From Candidatus Methanovirga aequatorialis (GTDB lineage: Archaea; Methanobacteriota; Methanobacteria; Methanobacteriales; Methanobacteriaceae), in the NCBI GenBank assembly GCA_031282205.1, contig JAITEE010000066.1, positions 1 to 46,873 of the forward strand: DNA of 46,873 nt, written 5' to 3'. The notes below the pieces were generated by a model. That model was not told the DNA's origin and did not search any database. It saw only the letters and a program-made list of their open reading frames with translations. This document shows positions 1 to 9,675 of the stretch, piece by piece (position 1 is the stretch's first letter; every line of letters starts with the position of its first letter). The position numbers were made by a program, and so were the translations under genes.

Positions 1-430
1 TTATTTTTTAATATTAAATATATAGACATAAGCATAAAAATCGACTAGTTTCCTTGCTTAGGTTTAGTTTTAATGGTATACACCATTGTTTTCTTCCTCC
101 TCATAATATGGAATGTTGATAAAGTCAATAGCAAAAATATTTACGTTTCCTAGGAACGGTTTTAGCTGCATGAATCTTCGCACTATCATTTAAAGCCTCT
201 TGAATTCCATCTAAATCAAGATTACGAAGCCTATAATCTAATGGTTCCTTCAGAGAGCATCAATACAAAGATCACTAACGTTATTAACACTAGTTTTAGA
301 CACAGGCGTTAAGAAGATGGTAAACAATAGTTCTATCATTATACACAACATTAGGGGGCTGAATTCAACCCTAACAAATCTTTAACCACATTCACCGAAA
401 GACTTAATACATCATCATTCAATAATAAAC
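1..430 (-). pseudogene. Frameshifted transposase remnant, cut by window edge
   Basis: Read on the minus strand, this stretch gives transposase-like peptide pieces in shifting frames, broken by several stops. One piece reads RLRNLDLDGIQEALNDSAK; the next reads AIDFINIPYYEEEENNG and is followed in another frame by TIKTKPKQG. The AIDF..IPYY block resembles the first catalytic aspartate region of archaeal DDE transposases of the ISH3 kind (family assignment from memory). At least four frame breaks mean it cannot make an intact enzyme. The 3' part runs off the window start. The inverted repeat at 434-479 may be one end of the element. Confidence 0.6.
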
Positions 431-433
431 TAC

Positions 434-479
434 GTGGGGTTTTTTTTTCTTTTTGTCATATTATATAATACAACCCCAC
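434..479. repeat. 8-bp inverted repeat (possible IS end or terminator)
   Basis: GTGGGGTT at 434-441 is matched by AACCCCAC at 472-479, with about 30 AT-rich bases between, including a T run. It lies just downstream of the minus-strand nreA stop and just outside the transposase remnant. It could be the end of the dead insertion sequence or a loose terminator hairpin for nreA. Confidence 0.35.
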
Positions 480-505
480 AATTATAATACTTTACGAACT
501 ACTGA

Positions 506-1675
506 TTATTGTTTAAAGTAGATGTCTAAGGTTGTTTGTTTTGATCTTAGATGTTCTTTTAAAAGACTGCTTTTTTTCACGTACTTATGGATTGGGATTT
601 TCAACTTACTTTTAAGATATTCAAGGGATTGTTTTAAGGTTTCAAATTCGGTGTATTCTCTTTCCATTGCATGTTTGATGTTTTCTCTGACGTTGAAGAC
701 TCCTAGTGGAACATATCCTTCATACGCTTCTCTTAAAACTATGGCACCAGACTGTATTTTTTTTTTATTTAAGTGGTCCAAAATGGACATTTTACAGGTA
801 TAATAGCAACCACCAACAGAGGAGTACTCTGTTTTATCTTTGTTGGTTTCATAGTCTGAGAATATCATCTCTTCTTTTCCTAATATCTGAATAAATGCTT
901 CCATCCATTCATACTGCCATTCCATTGGTAGTAACATAATTGCATAATAGTTTTTTAAGCTTTGAAATTCATAGACTCTGTAGGTATCTAAAATTGAGTA
1001 GTGTCTAACTTCTTTTAATAGGTTGTTAGCTATTGTTGAATCACATGCTGTAATTGACCATCGTGTAGGCACTAACTTCCTTTTTTTACCTGTTCCAATA
1101 GCTCCAACGGAGAGTGCTTTCTGAAAACGAGAGAAGGGAACATCTTTATCATGTAGATTCATTAAAGCTTCACTTGCTTTTAAATCTGTATCGTAGTAAG
1201 TTTTCTCTAACTGTCTGTCCCATCTCACGGTATCAATATCAAATTTTTCTATAACTGCACTTGGGCCATGTGGGGTACTGTCCTCACTAAGTGTGGTTCC
1301 ACGAGGAATTTTTCCAAATTTAGCTTCACCATCTATTGATCTGGATGCAAGAGAAATATCTTTAAGCTTTTCGATTAAAGGATTATTTAAATCATCAATA
1401 GATAACAATTGTTTTCCACGAACAAGATTAAGACGATACTTTATGATATCTTCCTGTGTTTTACCTTCACCAATCCATGATTCAGGCGAGTCTACAATTG
1501 CAGTGTCTCCATGTTCAGGAACCATCATTGGTCCTACATAGACTTTTGGGTAATTCCACCTTCCGACAAATACTGATGGAGGTGTACTTCCTTCTAATTC
1601 TTTACCTACCTTAACAGATTTCATTTGAATCTTATTGGTAAGTTTTTTCAAATATGCATTTTTAGATTTTATCAT
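506..1675 (-). CDS. nreA: NreA-type archaeal DNA repair protein
   Basis: This 389-residue protein matches the archaeal Nre family, which acts in DNA damage repair with PCNA. Seen directly: the N-terminal block [17 protein letters not shown], the central [19 protein letters not shown] block, and a C-terminal [10 protein letters not shown] that fits a PCNA-interacting (PIP) motif at the very end. I see no N-terminal CxxC zinc finger, which some family members have. The length is close to the family norm. It is transcribed alone, with AT-rich spacers on both sides and the dead transposase downstream. The family identification is from motif memory. Confidence 0.85.
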   Translation of the reverse strand: MIKSKNAYLKKLTNKIQMKSVKVGKELEGSTPPSVFVGRWNYPKVYVGPMMVPEHGDTAIVDSPESWIGEGKTQEDIIKYRLNLVRGKQLLSIDDLNNPLIEKLKDISLASRSIDGEAKFGKIPRGTTLSEDSTPHGPSAVIEKFDIDTVRWDRQLEKTYYDTDLKASEALMNLHDKDVPFSRFQKALSVGAIGTGKKRKLVPTRWSITACDSTIANNLLKEVRHYSILDTYRVYEFQSLKNYYAIMLLPMEWQYEWMEAFIQILGKEEMIFSDYETNKDKTEYSSVGGCYYTCKMSILDHLNKKKIQSGAIVLREAYEGYVPLGVFNVRENIKHAMEREYTEFETLKQSLEYLKSKLKIPIHKYVKKSSLLKEHLRSKQTTLDIYFKQ

Positions 1676-2223
1676 ATTAACGTGGGGATGTTTTTATTAA
1701 AAGAAATTCCTTTGATTGGGATCAAGATATTTTTATCTTTTTAATTAATATCGTCATAGTATTAAATACTCTTAATGGTGACGTTGTGGTATTAATATTT
1801 TTTCATTCCACTATGAATTGAATATAGGATCATATAAAAATTCATCCACAATGAATTTATCATAAAGTATATATATGATGAAAAATATAACTCTAAAAAA
1901 TGATTTATTATTAAAATATACTATGATCATGGTTACCATATAAAAATTGAATGTTTTAATATTGATTTAGAATAGAAAAATTTTTGATTTAATAATAATC
2001 ATAAAAATTAAAGTTGGTATACTTCATTTTAACATAAGAACTTTTTATTTTTTAAAAAATTTTTATACTTTTATAATCTTAAAAAATTGATTTTTTTATT
2101 GTATGAGTTTCTTTTCATTGAAGCTGAAAAAAAACTTATTTGTTTTAAAAGATTCTTTGTATAACTAACTTGTTCTATATCGTTCAAATATTTCAATCTT
2201 TTAAAATATTAACTGAGGATTAA
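1676..2223. other. AT-rich intergenic region between divergent nreA and gar1
   Basis: About 550 bases with no convincing gene on either strand. It must hold the divergent promoters for nreA (minus) and gar1-tfb (plus). Several TATA-like runs are present, but composition alone produces these, so I do not place a box. Confidence 0.5.
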
Positions 2224-2490
2224 ATGAAGTTTATAGGAAATGTTGTTCACGTTGCTAAATCTGGAAAATTAATTGGGAGATCTTCTCAAAGTCCTCCTGT
2301 TGGAGCAACAGTTTATAATAAAAAAAAGAGTAGGATTGGGAAAATCTATAACGTTTTTGGACCAACCAAAAATCCTTATATCTCAATAATTCTTAAAGTT
2401 AAAAAGTTTAAATATGATGTTAATGATGAGTTGTATATTTCAAAATCTTCTAAAGATAAAAGGAGGAAGAAGTTACGAAAGAAAAAATAA
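2224..2490 (+). CDS. gar1: H/ACA RNP protein Gar1
   Basis: An 88-residue small basic protein of the Gar1/Naf1 fold. Gar1 is part of the H/ACA ribonucleoprotein that makes pseudouridine in archaeal rRNA, together with Cbf5, Nop10 and L7Ae. Visible features are the beta-barrel core with [20 protein letters not shown], then [18 protein letters not shown] (the conserved vFGPv.pyv.v pattern), and a lysine/arginine-rich tail. It directly precedes tfb, the usual gar1-tfb pairing in euryarchaea. Confidence 0.88.
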   Translation: MKFIGNVVHVAKSGKLIGRSSQSPPVGATVYNKKKSRIGKIYNVFGPTKNPYISIILKVKKFKYDVNDELYISKSSKDKRRKKLRKKK

Positions 2491-2588
2491 ACAATGAAAT
2501 TCTTCAGGATAGTGGAATTCTTAACGATAATGTTTTTAGTAATGAAAAATCTGTAGGTGATGATCCAGATAAAAAAAGTGATTATTTC

Positions 2589-3503
2589 ATGGTTGAAAGA
2601 CAAGTTAAGTGTCCTGAATGCGGATCTGAAAATTTAATAGGTGATTATGAACGAGCTGAAATCTTTTGTGCTGAATGTGGTCTTGTTATAGATGAGAACA
2701 TAGTGGACATGGGACCTGAATGGAGAGCGTTTGATCATGAACAAAGAGATAAACGTACAAGAGTGGGTGCTCCAGTAACCTACACAATTCACGATAAGGG
2801 TTTAAGTACGATGATCGATTGGAAAAATAAGGATATTTATGGTAGAGATATTCCTGCAAGAAGTCGTGCTCAATGGTATCGTTTAAGAAAATGGCAAAGA
2901 AAAATAAGAATCTCCAACTCTACTGAAAGAAATCTTGCCTTTGCTTTAAGTGAATTGGATAGAGTTTCTTCAAGATTAGGTCTCCCAAGAAGTGTTAGAG
3001 AGTCTGCCTCTGTTATTTATAGAAATGCACTTGAACGAAAGCTGATTCGTGGTAGAAGTATTGAAGGTGTCGTTGCTGCTTCACTGTATATTGCTTGCAG
3101 AAGGTGTAACGTTCCAAGAACTTTGGATGAAATATCTGAGGTTTCAAGAGTAACTAAAAAAGAAGTTGGAAGGACCTACAGATTTTTATCAAGAGAGTTA
3201 AGTATTAAGTTAATGCCGACATCTCCAGTTGATTATGTTCCAAGATTTGCAAGTGAATTAGGACTTTCAACTGAAGCTCAAACACGAGCTATTGAAATAA
3301 TTAAAAAAGCCATGACAAAAGGTTTAACTTCAGGTAGAGGACCTAATGGAGTAGCTGCGGCGGCACTATATCTTGCATCAGTTTTACTCACTGAAAGGAA
3401 AACTCAAAGGGATGTTGCTGAAGTGGCTGGTGTTACAGAGGTCACCATTAGAAACAGATACAAGGAACTTACAGAAAACCTTGAAATAGGAATAACATTT
3501 TAG
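2589..3503 (+). CDS. tfb: Transcription initiation factor TFB
   Basis: This is the archaeal TFIIB homologue, which bridges TBP bound at the TATA box and RNA polymerase. An N-terminal zinc ribbon (CPECGS then CAECGLV) is followed by a B-finger region ([10 protein letters not shown]) and two cyclin-like repeats, about residues 115-205 and 210-300, each with the [10 protein letters not shown] / [10 protein letters not shown] signature. The 304-residue length from this ATG fits the family. No ribosome binding site precedes this ATG. The same frame stays open back to about 2459, where a GGAGG sequence sits before GTT, so the protein may be about 40 residues longer if an unusual start is used. Confidence 0.93.
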   Translation: MVERQVKCPECGSENLIGDYERAEIFCAECGLVIDENIVDMGPEWRAFDHEQRDKRTRVGAPVTYTIHDKGLSTMIDWKNKDIYGRDIPARSRAQWYRLRKWQRKIRISNSTERNLAFALSELDRVSSRLGLPRSVRESASVIYRNALERKLIRGRSIEGVVAASLYIACRRCNVPRTLDEISEVSRVTKKEVGRTYRFLSRELSIKLMPTSPVDYVPRFASELGLSTEAQTRAIEIIKKAMTKGLTSGRGPNGVAAAALYLASVLLTERKTQRDVAEVAGVTEVTIRNRYKELTENLEIGITF

Positions 3504-3539
3504 TTGTTCTACTTAAATTTAATATTTCCAGTGGATTGT

Positions 3540-4355
3540 ATGCTTTACTTGATTGGGTTGGGTTTATCGGATCATGAAGATATTTCCTTGAAAGGAATGA
3601 AAGTTTTAAAAAATCTTGACTTTGTTTATGCTGAATTTTTCACTTCAAAGCTATTTGGAACAAGTATTGAACTAATTGAGGAAGTAATTGGTAGAGACGT
3701 TGTTTTGCTAAATCGTATGGAAGTTGAAGAAGAAAGTATATTCTTAAATAAAGCAAAGAAATATAACGTTGCATTAATAACTGGGGGAGATCCTTTAATA
3801 GCCACGACCCATACCCAGTTTTTAGTTGAAGCAAAAAAACAAGGAATCAAAACGGAGGTAATTCATGGGTCTTCGATCTTATCAGCTGCAGAAGGAATAT
3901 CAGGTCTTCAACCTTATAAGTTTGGAAAAATAACTTCAATACCCTTTCCAGATAATAACTTCTTTCCCCATTCTCCGTATTTAACAATTGAAAATAACTT
4001 AAAAAATAACGCTCACACTCTTGTTCTTTTAGATATTCAAGTTGATAAAGATAGATTCATGACCATTAACCAAGGATTGGAGTATCTCCTAAAAGTTAGA
4101 GATGAGTTACTAAACGAAGGAAAGGAAAATTTTCTTGTTACCGAAGAAACTTTAGCTATTGGGGTTGCACGAGTTGGTTCAAAGGATTTAAAAATAAAAG
4201 CAGGTAAAATATCTGATTTAATAAATTCTGATTTTGGAAGTCCACTTCACTGCATTGCAATACCTTCAGAGCTCCAAGTTGTTGAAGCAGAATACTTAAT
4301 AGCCATTGCAGGAGCAGATGAATCTATCAAACTTTTAAAAACTAAAAATTTTTGA
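3540..4355 (+). CDS. dph5: Diphthine synthase
   Basis: A SAM-dependent methyltransferase that methylates the modified histidine of elongation factor 2 during diphthamide synthesis. It belongs to the tetrapyrrole methylase fold. Seen: MLYLIGLGLSDHEDISLKG at the start, VYAEFFTS, the GGDPLIATTH SAM-site motif, and HGSSILSAAEGISGLQPYKFGK. I choose the ATG at 3540 because it gives the canonical first strand and the usual length (271 residues). A frame-open TTG at 3504 would add an unsupported leader. It follows tfb by about 35 bases and may share its transcript. Confidence 0.9.
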   Translation: MLYLIGLGLSDHEDISLKGMKVLKNLDFVYAEFFTSKLFGTSIELIEEVIGRDVVLLNRMEVEEESIFLNKAKKYNVALITGGDPLIATTHTQFLVEAKKQGIKTEVIHGSSILSAAEGISGLQPYKFGKITSIPFPDNNFFPHSPYLTIENNLKNNAHTLVLLDIQVDKDRFMTINQGLEYLLKVRDELLNEGKENFLVTEETLAIGVARVGSKDLKIKAGKISDLINSDFGSPLHCIAIPSELQVVEAEYLIAIAGADESIKLLKTKNF

Positions 4356-4700
4356 TTATTATTGCCAAAAACCGTTTTAGGAAACAAAAAAAAATTTAAA
4401 AGACTAAATACAAGTCTAAAAACGAAAAATAAATTTAAGAAACGGAAAACAAGTTTTCCTAAGCTTATTTTGCAATAAACGAGAAGTAAACTTCTCTAAA
4501 TTACCTTCGATAATAATCAAAGATTTGTTATCAGAGATAACTTAGAAGAATTTCTGATAGGAAATTGGAGGAATTTATTCCCTTGTTTTGTTCTCTGGTT
4601 CTAACGTTAAGCATTTAAGTTTCCTTAAGTCAATTACTTCGTAGACAAGATTTGATCAAAAAATTTACTGAAGTCGTATTAAAACAAGTTGTGTGTTAAG
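4356..4700. other. Structured intergenic region with short perfect hairpins
   Basis: There is no gene here. Several short inverted repeats are packed between 4401 and 4541: AGACT/AGTCT (4401-4417), GGAAAAC-AA-GTTTTCC (4444-4459), GAGAAGT-AA-ACTTCTC (4481-4496) and GTTATC-AGA-GATAAC (4527-4541). They could form a small structured RNA, a terminator group after dph5, or the leader of the next gene. No known RNA family is recognised. Confidence 0.4.
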
Positions 4701-5009
4701 ATGGAAAATGATTTATATGCCTTTGATACAAGTTGTCCAAAATGTGGTGGGAAAACGACTAAAAAACAAATTGGATTGGCTGTTTTTATAATGTGTCAAG
4801 ATGTTATGGATTGTGACCACTATGAAATTGAAAAAATTGACTCCATAATTGATAACCCCTCTGAAAAAAGAATTAATTGGGAAAAATTGTGGTATAAAGA
4901 GAGACTCAACATTTTTATTAGGAAAGAAAAAAATAAAATTAAAAAAGAGTTCATTGCAAAAGAAATGGAACGACTGAGAAAAGAGTCTTTAAAAACAAGA
5001 CTTTCCTAA
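4701..5009 (+). CDS. Small zinc-ribbon-like protein, function unknown
   Basis: This 102-residue protein opens with an acidic-hydrophobic stretch and a CPKCGG pair about residue 12. It has further cysteines (MCQDVMDCDHYE) that could complete a zinc site, then a long charged helical C-terminal half rich in lysine and glutamate. I choose the ATG at 4701; a TTG four codons upstream is also open. The coding end contains a short AGTCTT/AAGACT hairpin. It is the last gene before the provirus and could be host or viral. I do not recognise a family. Confidence 0.6.
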   Translation: MENDLYAFDTSCPKCGGKTTKKQIGLAVFIMCQDVMDCDHYEIEKIDSIIDNPSEKRINWEKLWYKERLNIFIRKEKNKIKKEFIAKEMERLRKESLKTRLS

Positions 5010-5772
5010 AAAAAGATTTTACCATGCGATTTGGATTCTTTTACTAAATATAAAACACAACTTTTTCTAATAAACAGACTATTTTCAAAGAATCACACAC
5101 ACACAACATATATTTGTTTTTGCAGTATTTAAAGATTTTGTTTTTTCACAGATCTTTTCGCGAAAAAATATTTCAAAAAATATTTCAAAAAATCATTCAG
5201 TTACGAAAAATCAAAAAAGTAATACTATAGTAATACAAAAAACAAAAAAAATAATGAAAAGAAAAATATCACAAAAAAAATCGCAAAAAAAACTACAAAA
5301 ATGGAAGCAAGAAAAAAAAGAATAATAATATATATATAATAAGTAAAATATTACAATATTACAATAATTACATTAATTTTATTATTTATTATTATTATTA
5401 TTATATATAAGGAGTCCTCTCTAAAATAACTGCTTTTTCAAAATGACTTTTTGTAATATGCAATATCCTCAAAACGAACTAAAAAATTTTAGCACATACA
5501 TATCTACTATGTTATTTTTACATCAACACGAAAAGACCCTAAAAATACATTCATTTGCCTTCAATTATCTTAATGTTTTTCATCATCAAATCATAGAATA
5601 ATTATATGTTTCTTCAATTTAAATGCATGAAAATTTTCTCTGTTTTCTCCTTTTTTTAGAAGATTGTGTGAAAATTTCATTTTTTCATGATTGATCACAC
5701 CCACGACAACACGACAACACAACAAGAACACATCGACACAGAATAAACTTTTATACACCCCTGAATAAGTAT
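5010..5772. other. Non-coding left end of provirus
   Basis: A 760-base AT-rich stretch without a supported gene. It contains a direct repeat AAATATTTCAAAA (near 5166-5190), a TAT/ATT-rich tract at 5320-5410, a CA repeat at 5093-5107 and CACGACAA-type repeats at 5701-5725. A left attachment site, a packaging start site or a terminator for the minus-strand terminase genes could lie here. Confidence 0.45.
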
Positions 5773-6258
5773 TTACTCACTTCTTTCATCTTCTTCCATC
5801 TTTTTTAAAGCCGTTAGAATTTTTGATTCTCCTTTCTCGATATGCATTTTCTCTATATCAATGTATGTCATATTTTTCTCAATGGCCGTCTCTAAAGATA
5901 GTAATGAAGGTAACACCTTCTGAATATAAGAAGCATAACCATTACGAGCACTACGAACATCCTTATCCTCAAAACCCTTAGGATCCGATAGATCACAGAT
6001 AATATTCTCAGTCACCACTTCAAAAACTGGTTTCAACCGCAAAAACCTCTTAGAATCCTCATACTCCCTTTCTCGCCTTCTTCTTTTCTTCACCTCTGTG
6101 ATGCGGTTAGGTTCAATATCTCTAAAATCGCATTTACTAATGAATGTCTTCTTATTTTTTATATTATGAATTGTTTTACAGTTATTGTATAAATCATCAA
6201 GTGTCCAATCCAGATTATCACAATAAATATTGTATAGTTCTTCCCATTTCTTTTCCAT
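5773..6258 (-). CDS. Putative terminase small subunit
   Basis: A 161-residue charged protein directly downstream of the large terminase on the same strand, separated by about 140 bases. It has a very basic run (KKRRRREREYE, about residues 57-67), then an all-helical acidic C-terminal half. DNA binding plus a helical oligomerisation region next to the large subunit fits a small terminase, but no helix-turn-helix signature is clear. The start has a good ribosome binding site (GAGGT) about 8 bases upstream, and a TATA-like box lies about 95 bases upstream. The usual small-then-large order is reversed. Confidence 0.4.
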   Translation of the reverse strand: MEKKWEELYNIYCDNLDWTLDDLYNNCKTIHNIKNKKTFISKCDFRDIEPNRITEVKKRRRREREYEDSKRFLRLKPVFEVVTENIICDLSDPKGFEDKDVRSARNGYASYIQKVLPSLLSLETAIEKNMTYIDIEKMHIEKGESKILTALKKMEEDERSE

Positions 6259-6334
6259 GATCTTTACCTCAAATATTTCATGATTTTCACCCGAGACTTT
6301 TTCGTGTTTTAGTAATACTCAAATAATACTTTTC

Positions 6335-6365
6335 TAGGTGATCGTAACTGGTATTTATAGACATA
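6335..6365 (-). promoter_or_regulatory. TATA-like promoter for the 161-aa gene
   Basis: On the minus strand the spacer holds TCTATAAATACCAG, a good archaeal TATA-box match, about 95 bases before the start of the putative small terminase gene. This suggests the gene can be expressed apart from the large terminase. Confidence 0.4.
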
Positions 6366-6398
6366 TTCAAATATAAGAAAATAGCTAAAAGAAAACAA

Positions 6399-7658
6399 CT
6401 AAAACCCACCATGCAAACCAGGAACAAACTCCTCATACCTAACAAACGACCCAACCTGCTTATCAATCCAAGCTAAACCATTACGAAAAGCATCACAACA
6501 ATGATCATCCAATTTCAAAGGCACATCCTCCCCCACCTCAGACTTCTTCTCATTCCATCTATAATCAGCCAATTGACTTATCGTATTCTCACACCTTTCA
6601 TGTATATGCACCCACTCATTTGCGAAGTATTTGCGGACTGTTTCCACATCCTCAAAGAAACGTGTCATATAAGTGATAGTGTTAAAATTATTCTCACGAA
6701 ATAATGATTTCATGCTCGCAGCGTCATGAGGCACAACAATAGTTGCAAACTTATCTAAACCAGGGAAACACTCCCTCACCCGATCAAATAATTCCTGATC
6801 AGTTAATGTCCTATTACTCCTCTTAGCATCATAATAAAATTCTCCAGACAGAATAATATTATTTTCAAACTGATCATAGGCAAATTCAAGCACCGTACTA
6901 ACATTACTAGCACCATAATCAAGAGAATAAACTAAATGATCATTATTCGCCCTAGAATAAGTATTAGGAACCACATGATTGTTTTCATTGAAATTAGGAT
7001 AAATTAAACCACTAGCAGCACTACATATCCCCAAAATATACCTGTTATACTCCATACTCCCCTCAGGATACTGCGCATACAACTGATCAACATAAAAATC
7101 AGGAAGAGACAGATTATCCTCCAACGTGAAATGCCAATTCATTTTATCCGTCTTAGGATTGTCAATATAATCAACCTGCGCCCAAGACCTCTTACCCATC
7201 GGATTATTAGTCGTGATAATCTTAGAATCAACACCACGACAACGACTAAACAACATTTTACAACCAGCCTTATCATAGATGTTGAATTCATCAGCAAACA
7301 AAACACCATCCACGGTTAAACCTTTAATCTTCGATTCTGAACGGTCATCATTAACACCAATCATAAACACCGTTCTACCCCCAATAATGAGTTTTTGATC
7401 TCCTAATCGTTCTTTGTAGCTTAGTTCTAAGTCTTCACAGATCTCGCGTATGTAAGGCAATAGGTTTCGTTTGATGTTCTGCAATGATTTAGAGGCTAAA
7501 GCATGCTTCACAGACTGATCAGATAAACCAACTTCACGTATAAAAACAATTAAGCCATTAATAGTTTTACCAGAGGATATGGAGCCGTGTAAATGGTTGA
7601 AATATTTCAGTGGGGTGAATATGAATTCACTTGCTTTTCGGCCAAATTCGAATTCCAT
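6399..7658 (-). CDS. terL: Terminase large subunit
   Basis: The ATP-driven DNA packaging motor and headful nuclease, 419 residues. Walker A is HGSISSGKT (residues 24-32) and Walker B is VLFADE (119-124), followed by the coupling region IITTNNP. The C-terminal RNase H-like nuclease has acidic residues in YSLDYGAS, VVPHDAAS and LDDHCCDAFRNGL near the end. Length and motif order match the PBSX/P22-like terminases. It reads leftward from a divergent region shared with the late plus-strand genes. The plus strand is A/C-rich from 6400 to 7380 and T/G-rich beyond, so codon preference switches inside this gene. Confidence 0.93.
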   Translation of the reverse strand: MEFEFGRKASEFIFTPLKYFNHLHGSISSGKTINGLIVFIREVGLSDQSVKHALASKSLQNIKRNLLPYIREICEDLELSYKERLGDQKLIIGGRTVFMIGVNDDRSESKIKGLTVDGVLFADEFNIYDKAGCKMLFSRCRGVDSKIITTNNPMGKRSWAQVDYIDNPKTDKMNWHFTLEDNLSLPDFYVDQLYAQYPEGSMEYNRYILGICSAASGLIYPNFNENNHVVPNTYSRANNDHLVYSLDYGASNVSTVLEFAYDQFENNIILSGEFYYDAKRSNRTLTDQELFDRVRECFPGLDKFATIVVPHDAASMKSLFRENNFNTITYMTRFFEDVETVRKYFANEWVHIHERCENTISQLADYRWNEKKSEVGEDVPLKLDDHCCDAFRNGLAWIDKQVGSFVRYEEFVPGLHGGF

Positions 7659-7729
7659 TCTTGTTCACACACTCATTACTTCTTCTTTCTATGATACTTA
7701 CTTATTTTGTTCATACTATTTAAAATTTT

Positions 7730-7752
7730 AACAAAAATATATATATAATAGA
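7730..7752 (+). promoter_or_regulatory. TATA-like promoter of late block 1
   Basis: The run AAAATATATATATAATAG lies 10-25 bases before the ATG at 7761 in the divergent terminase/late spacer. This spacing suggests a leaderless or very short-leader transcript, which is common in archaea. Confidence 0.4.
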
Positions 7753-7760
7753 AATTATAT

Positions 7761-8390
7761 ATGAGTAATATGAATCTTAACCTTATAACAAATATTCATA
7801 ATAATTATCGTAACAAAGCAGAATCAAGTGTTTACATTAAAAATGATGATGAAGCCTCAGAATTCAGCTTATTAAGACGATGGAATTTCAACAGCTGGGA
7901 GACCAGTACGGAGAAGTTTGATCTTGATGATGAGCAAGATTTGTTGCAGGTTATTCGTTATCCTGTCACAGACTGTTTCAACGGCATGAAAGACGGTATC
8001 CTGCGAGGGAAATGCGTAAGAGCATACGAAGAAACCCAAAACACGAACGCTCTACTCGTTCACACATGGCTATCACCATCACCTATACAAAACTTCGACT
8101 ACCCAATAATAGACAGCACAGGAATCCAAATCCTACTAAAAAATAATGAAAGCACAACAATAGCCACAGGAGAAACCACACGCCTCCCACAATTAGGAAC
8201 AAGCGAGAATGAGTACGGTACAGGATACGAACTACTAACATTCCCATTCATAGAAAACGAAGCACCATACATACTCACACTAACCAATGGAGACACCACA
8301 ATGACAAGAACAATAAACCATATACCACCAGAAACTGGCTGGACATTCGAAGAAAGATACACACCAGACACCGCAGGAGAAATAGCATGA
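7761..8390 (+). CDS. Unknown virion-associated protein, first gene of late block 1
   Basis: A 209-residue protein with no family I recognise. The first 100 residues are polar with KNDDEASEFSLLRRWNF and a DxDDEQDLLQV stretch; the rest is threonine- and asparagine-rich and looks all-beta, as in phage adhesion or baseplate proteins. Its stop overlaps the next start (ATGA type), so it is coupled to the spike-like gene and probably works with it. The second half is strongly A+C-rich on the coding strand, unlike the first half. Confidence 0.6.
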   Translation: MSNMNLNLITNIHNNYRNKAESSVYIKNDDEASEFSLLRRWNFNSWETSTEKFDLDDEQDLLQVIRYPVTDCFNGMKDGILRGKCVRAYEETQNTNALLVHTWLSPSPIQNFDYPIIDSTGIQILLKNNESTTIATGETTRLPQLGTSENEYGTGYELLTFPFIENEAPYILTLTNGDTTMTRTINHIPPETGWTFEERYTPDTAGEIA

Positions 8391-9628
8391 GCTGCGGAAA
8401 TACTGAATACACAGAAAGATACTTAGACGGGCAAAACGGAGACGACACACAAAACGGGAAAACACCAGAAACCGCCTGGAAAACATTAACATATGCACTA
8501 CAAGAACTAAGAGAATCCAACAAAAATTATGGCGGCATGTACCGTCTCAAAATAAACCCCGACAACGAAACCAACCCACAATACAAAATAACCTACACAG
8601 AACTAAGCAACCTAAAAGACATAATACTAGACGGCACAGATAACACAGCAAACATACAAATAACAGATGATACAAATAATAACGATAAAAACATTCTTAA
8701 TAGTGATATTGAATTCTACAACATAACAATTAATTGCCTAGCCGCATTCACAAACAGTAACTTACAATTCAGTAACTGTTACAGCATAAGTATGCGTGGA
8801 TGCGAAGTTAAAGGAACAATACTACTAAACAGAAGCATACTGAACATTAACAACACTAACACCCTCACCACAACCCTATACAGTGGATTGAAAGGAGATC
8901 AGACAGCAGATAACTGCATAATCATGAGCAACGGAGCAATAGTTAACGTAGGCGCAACAATAAACGCCTACAGCACAAACAACTGCATAACCAACCAAAA
9001 CAACCTAGGAACACTAATAACAAACCTAAAACTACCACAAAACCCTGAAGGACATGAACCCACAACAAACAACACAAACATAGGCTACTACAGCTCCACA
9101 ACAACCGACACTGTCACACGAATGCTTAACACAACACAATTAACACCAACCACACCCACAAGCGGAACAAAGTACATACCCGTAACAACAGGGAACAGCA
9201 CAGGAGGCGGCACCCTTAACTGGGTACCCTTTCAGCTAAACATATACAAACGAAGGACAATACAACTGTTTAACCGAGGCAGGCTAACAGGGTATTGTGT
9301 TATGATTTGTTATGAAATGGCTGGAGAATACTATGTTACAGCCACATCAAGCTGGATAAGTGTTACTGATGGTATGAAAGACACTCAATTAAACACCACT
9401 GAATCAATGGGTGATTGGGCACCGTCCACTTCAGTATATCAAGGACCAATAGCATGGAAGTTATATAATGATTGGGATAACGGTATTGACCCCGTAGCTG
9501 TGGAATACGGTTCAGATGGTAGGATAAACTACAGAACACAAGGATGTCAATCATGCAGCATGAATGTTAATCAGACATGGATACAGCACGTAGCGGCAGT
9601 TTGGAAATTGAATAAAAAACCATCATAA
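8387..9628 (+). CDS. Beta-helix tail spike or adhesin
   Basis: A 413-residue protein with NGDDTQNGKTPETAWKTL near the N-terminus, the usual opening of pectate-lyase-like right-handed beta-helix repeats. Short strands rich in asparagine, isoleucine and threonine follow (about residues 60-210), then a different beta-rich C-terminal domain with tryptophans (about 255-413). This fits a receptor-binding spike that could bind or trim the methanogen surface. No catalytic residues can be assigned. DNA from 8387 to about 9285 is A+C-rich (47 of 60 bases at 9001-9060), and the C-terminal domain is not, suggesting two domains of different origin. Confidence 0.65.
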   Translation: MSCGNTEYTERYLDGQNGDDTQNGKTPETAWKTLTYALQELRESNKNYGGMYRLKINPDNETNPQYKITYTELSNLKDIILDGTDNTANIQITDDTNNNDKNILNSDIEFYNITINCLAAFTNSNLQFSNCYSISMRGCEVKGTILLNRSILNINNTNTLTTTLYSGLKGDQTADNCIIMSNGAIVNVGATINAYSTNNCITNQNNLGTLITNLKLPQNPEGHEPTTNNTNIGYYSSTTTDTVTRMLNTTQLTPTTPTSGTKYIPVTTGNSTGGGTLNWVPFQLNIYKRRTIQLFNRGRLTGYCVMICYEMAGEYYVTATSSWISVTDGMKDTQLNTTESMGDWAPSTSVYQGPIAWKLYNDWDNGIDPVAVEYGSDGRINYRTQGCQSCSMNVNQTWIQHVAAVWKLNKKPS

Positions 9629-9675
9629 AAAAAAATACTCGTAAGAAGCGGCCATTATTTGGCCATTTCAGGAAC

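Noticed and set aside
3504-3540. Upstream TTG start of diphthine synthase
   Set aside because: It adds twelve non-conserved residues before the canonical MLYLIGLG start.
4356-5100. tRNA gene as integration target
   Set aside because: No cloverleaf or conserved T-arm sequence is visible at either viral edge.
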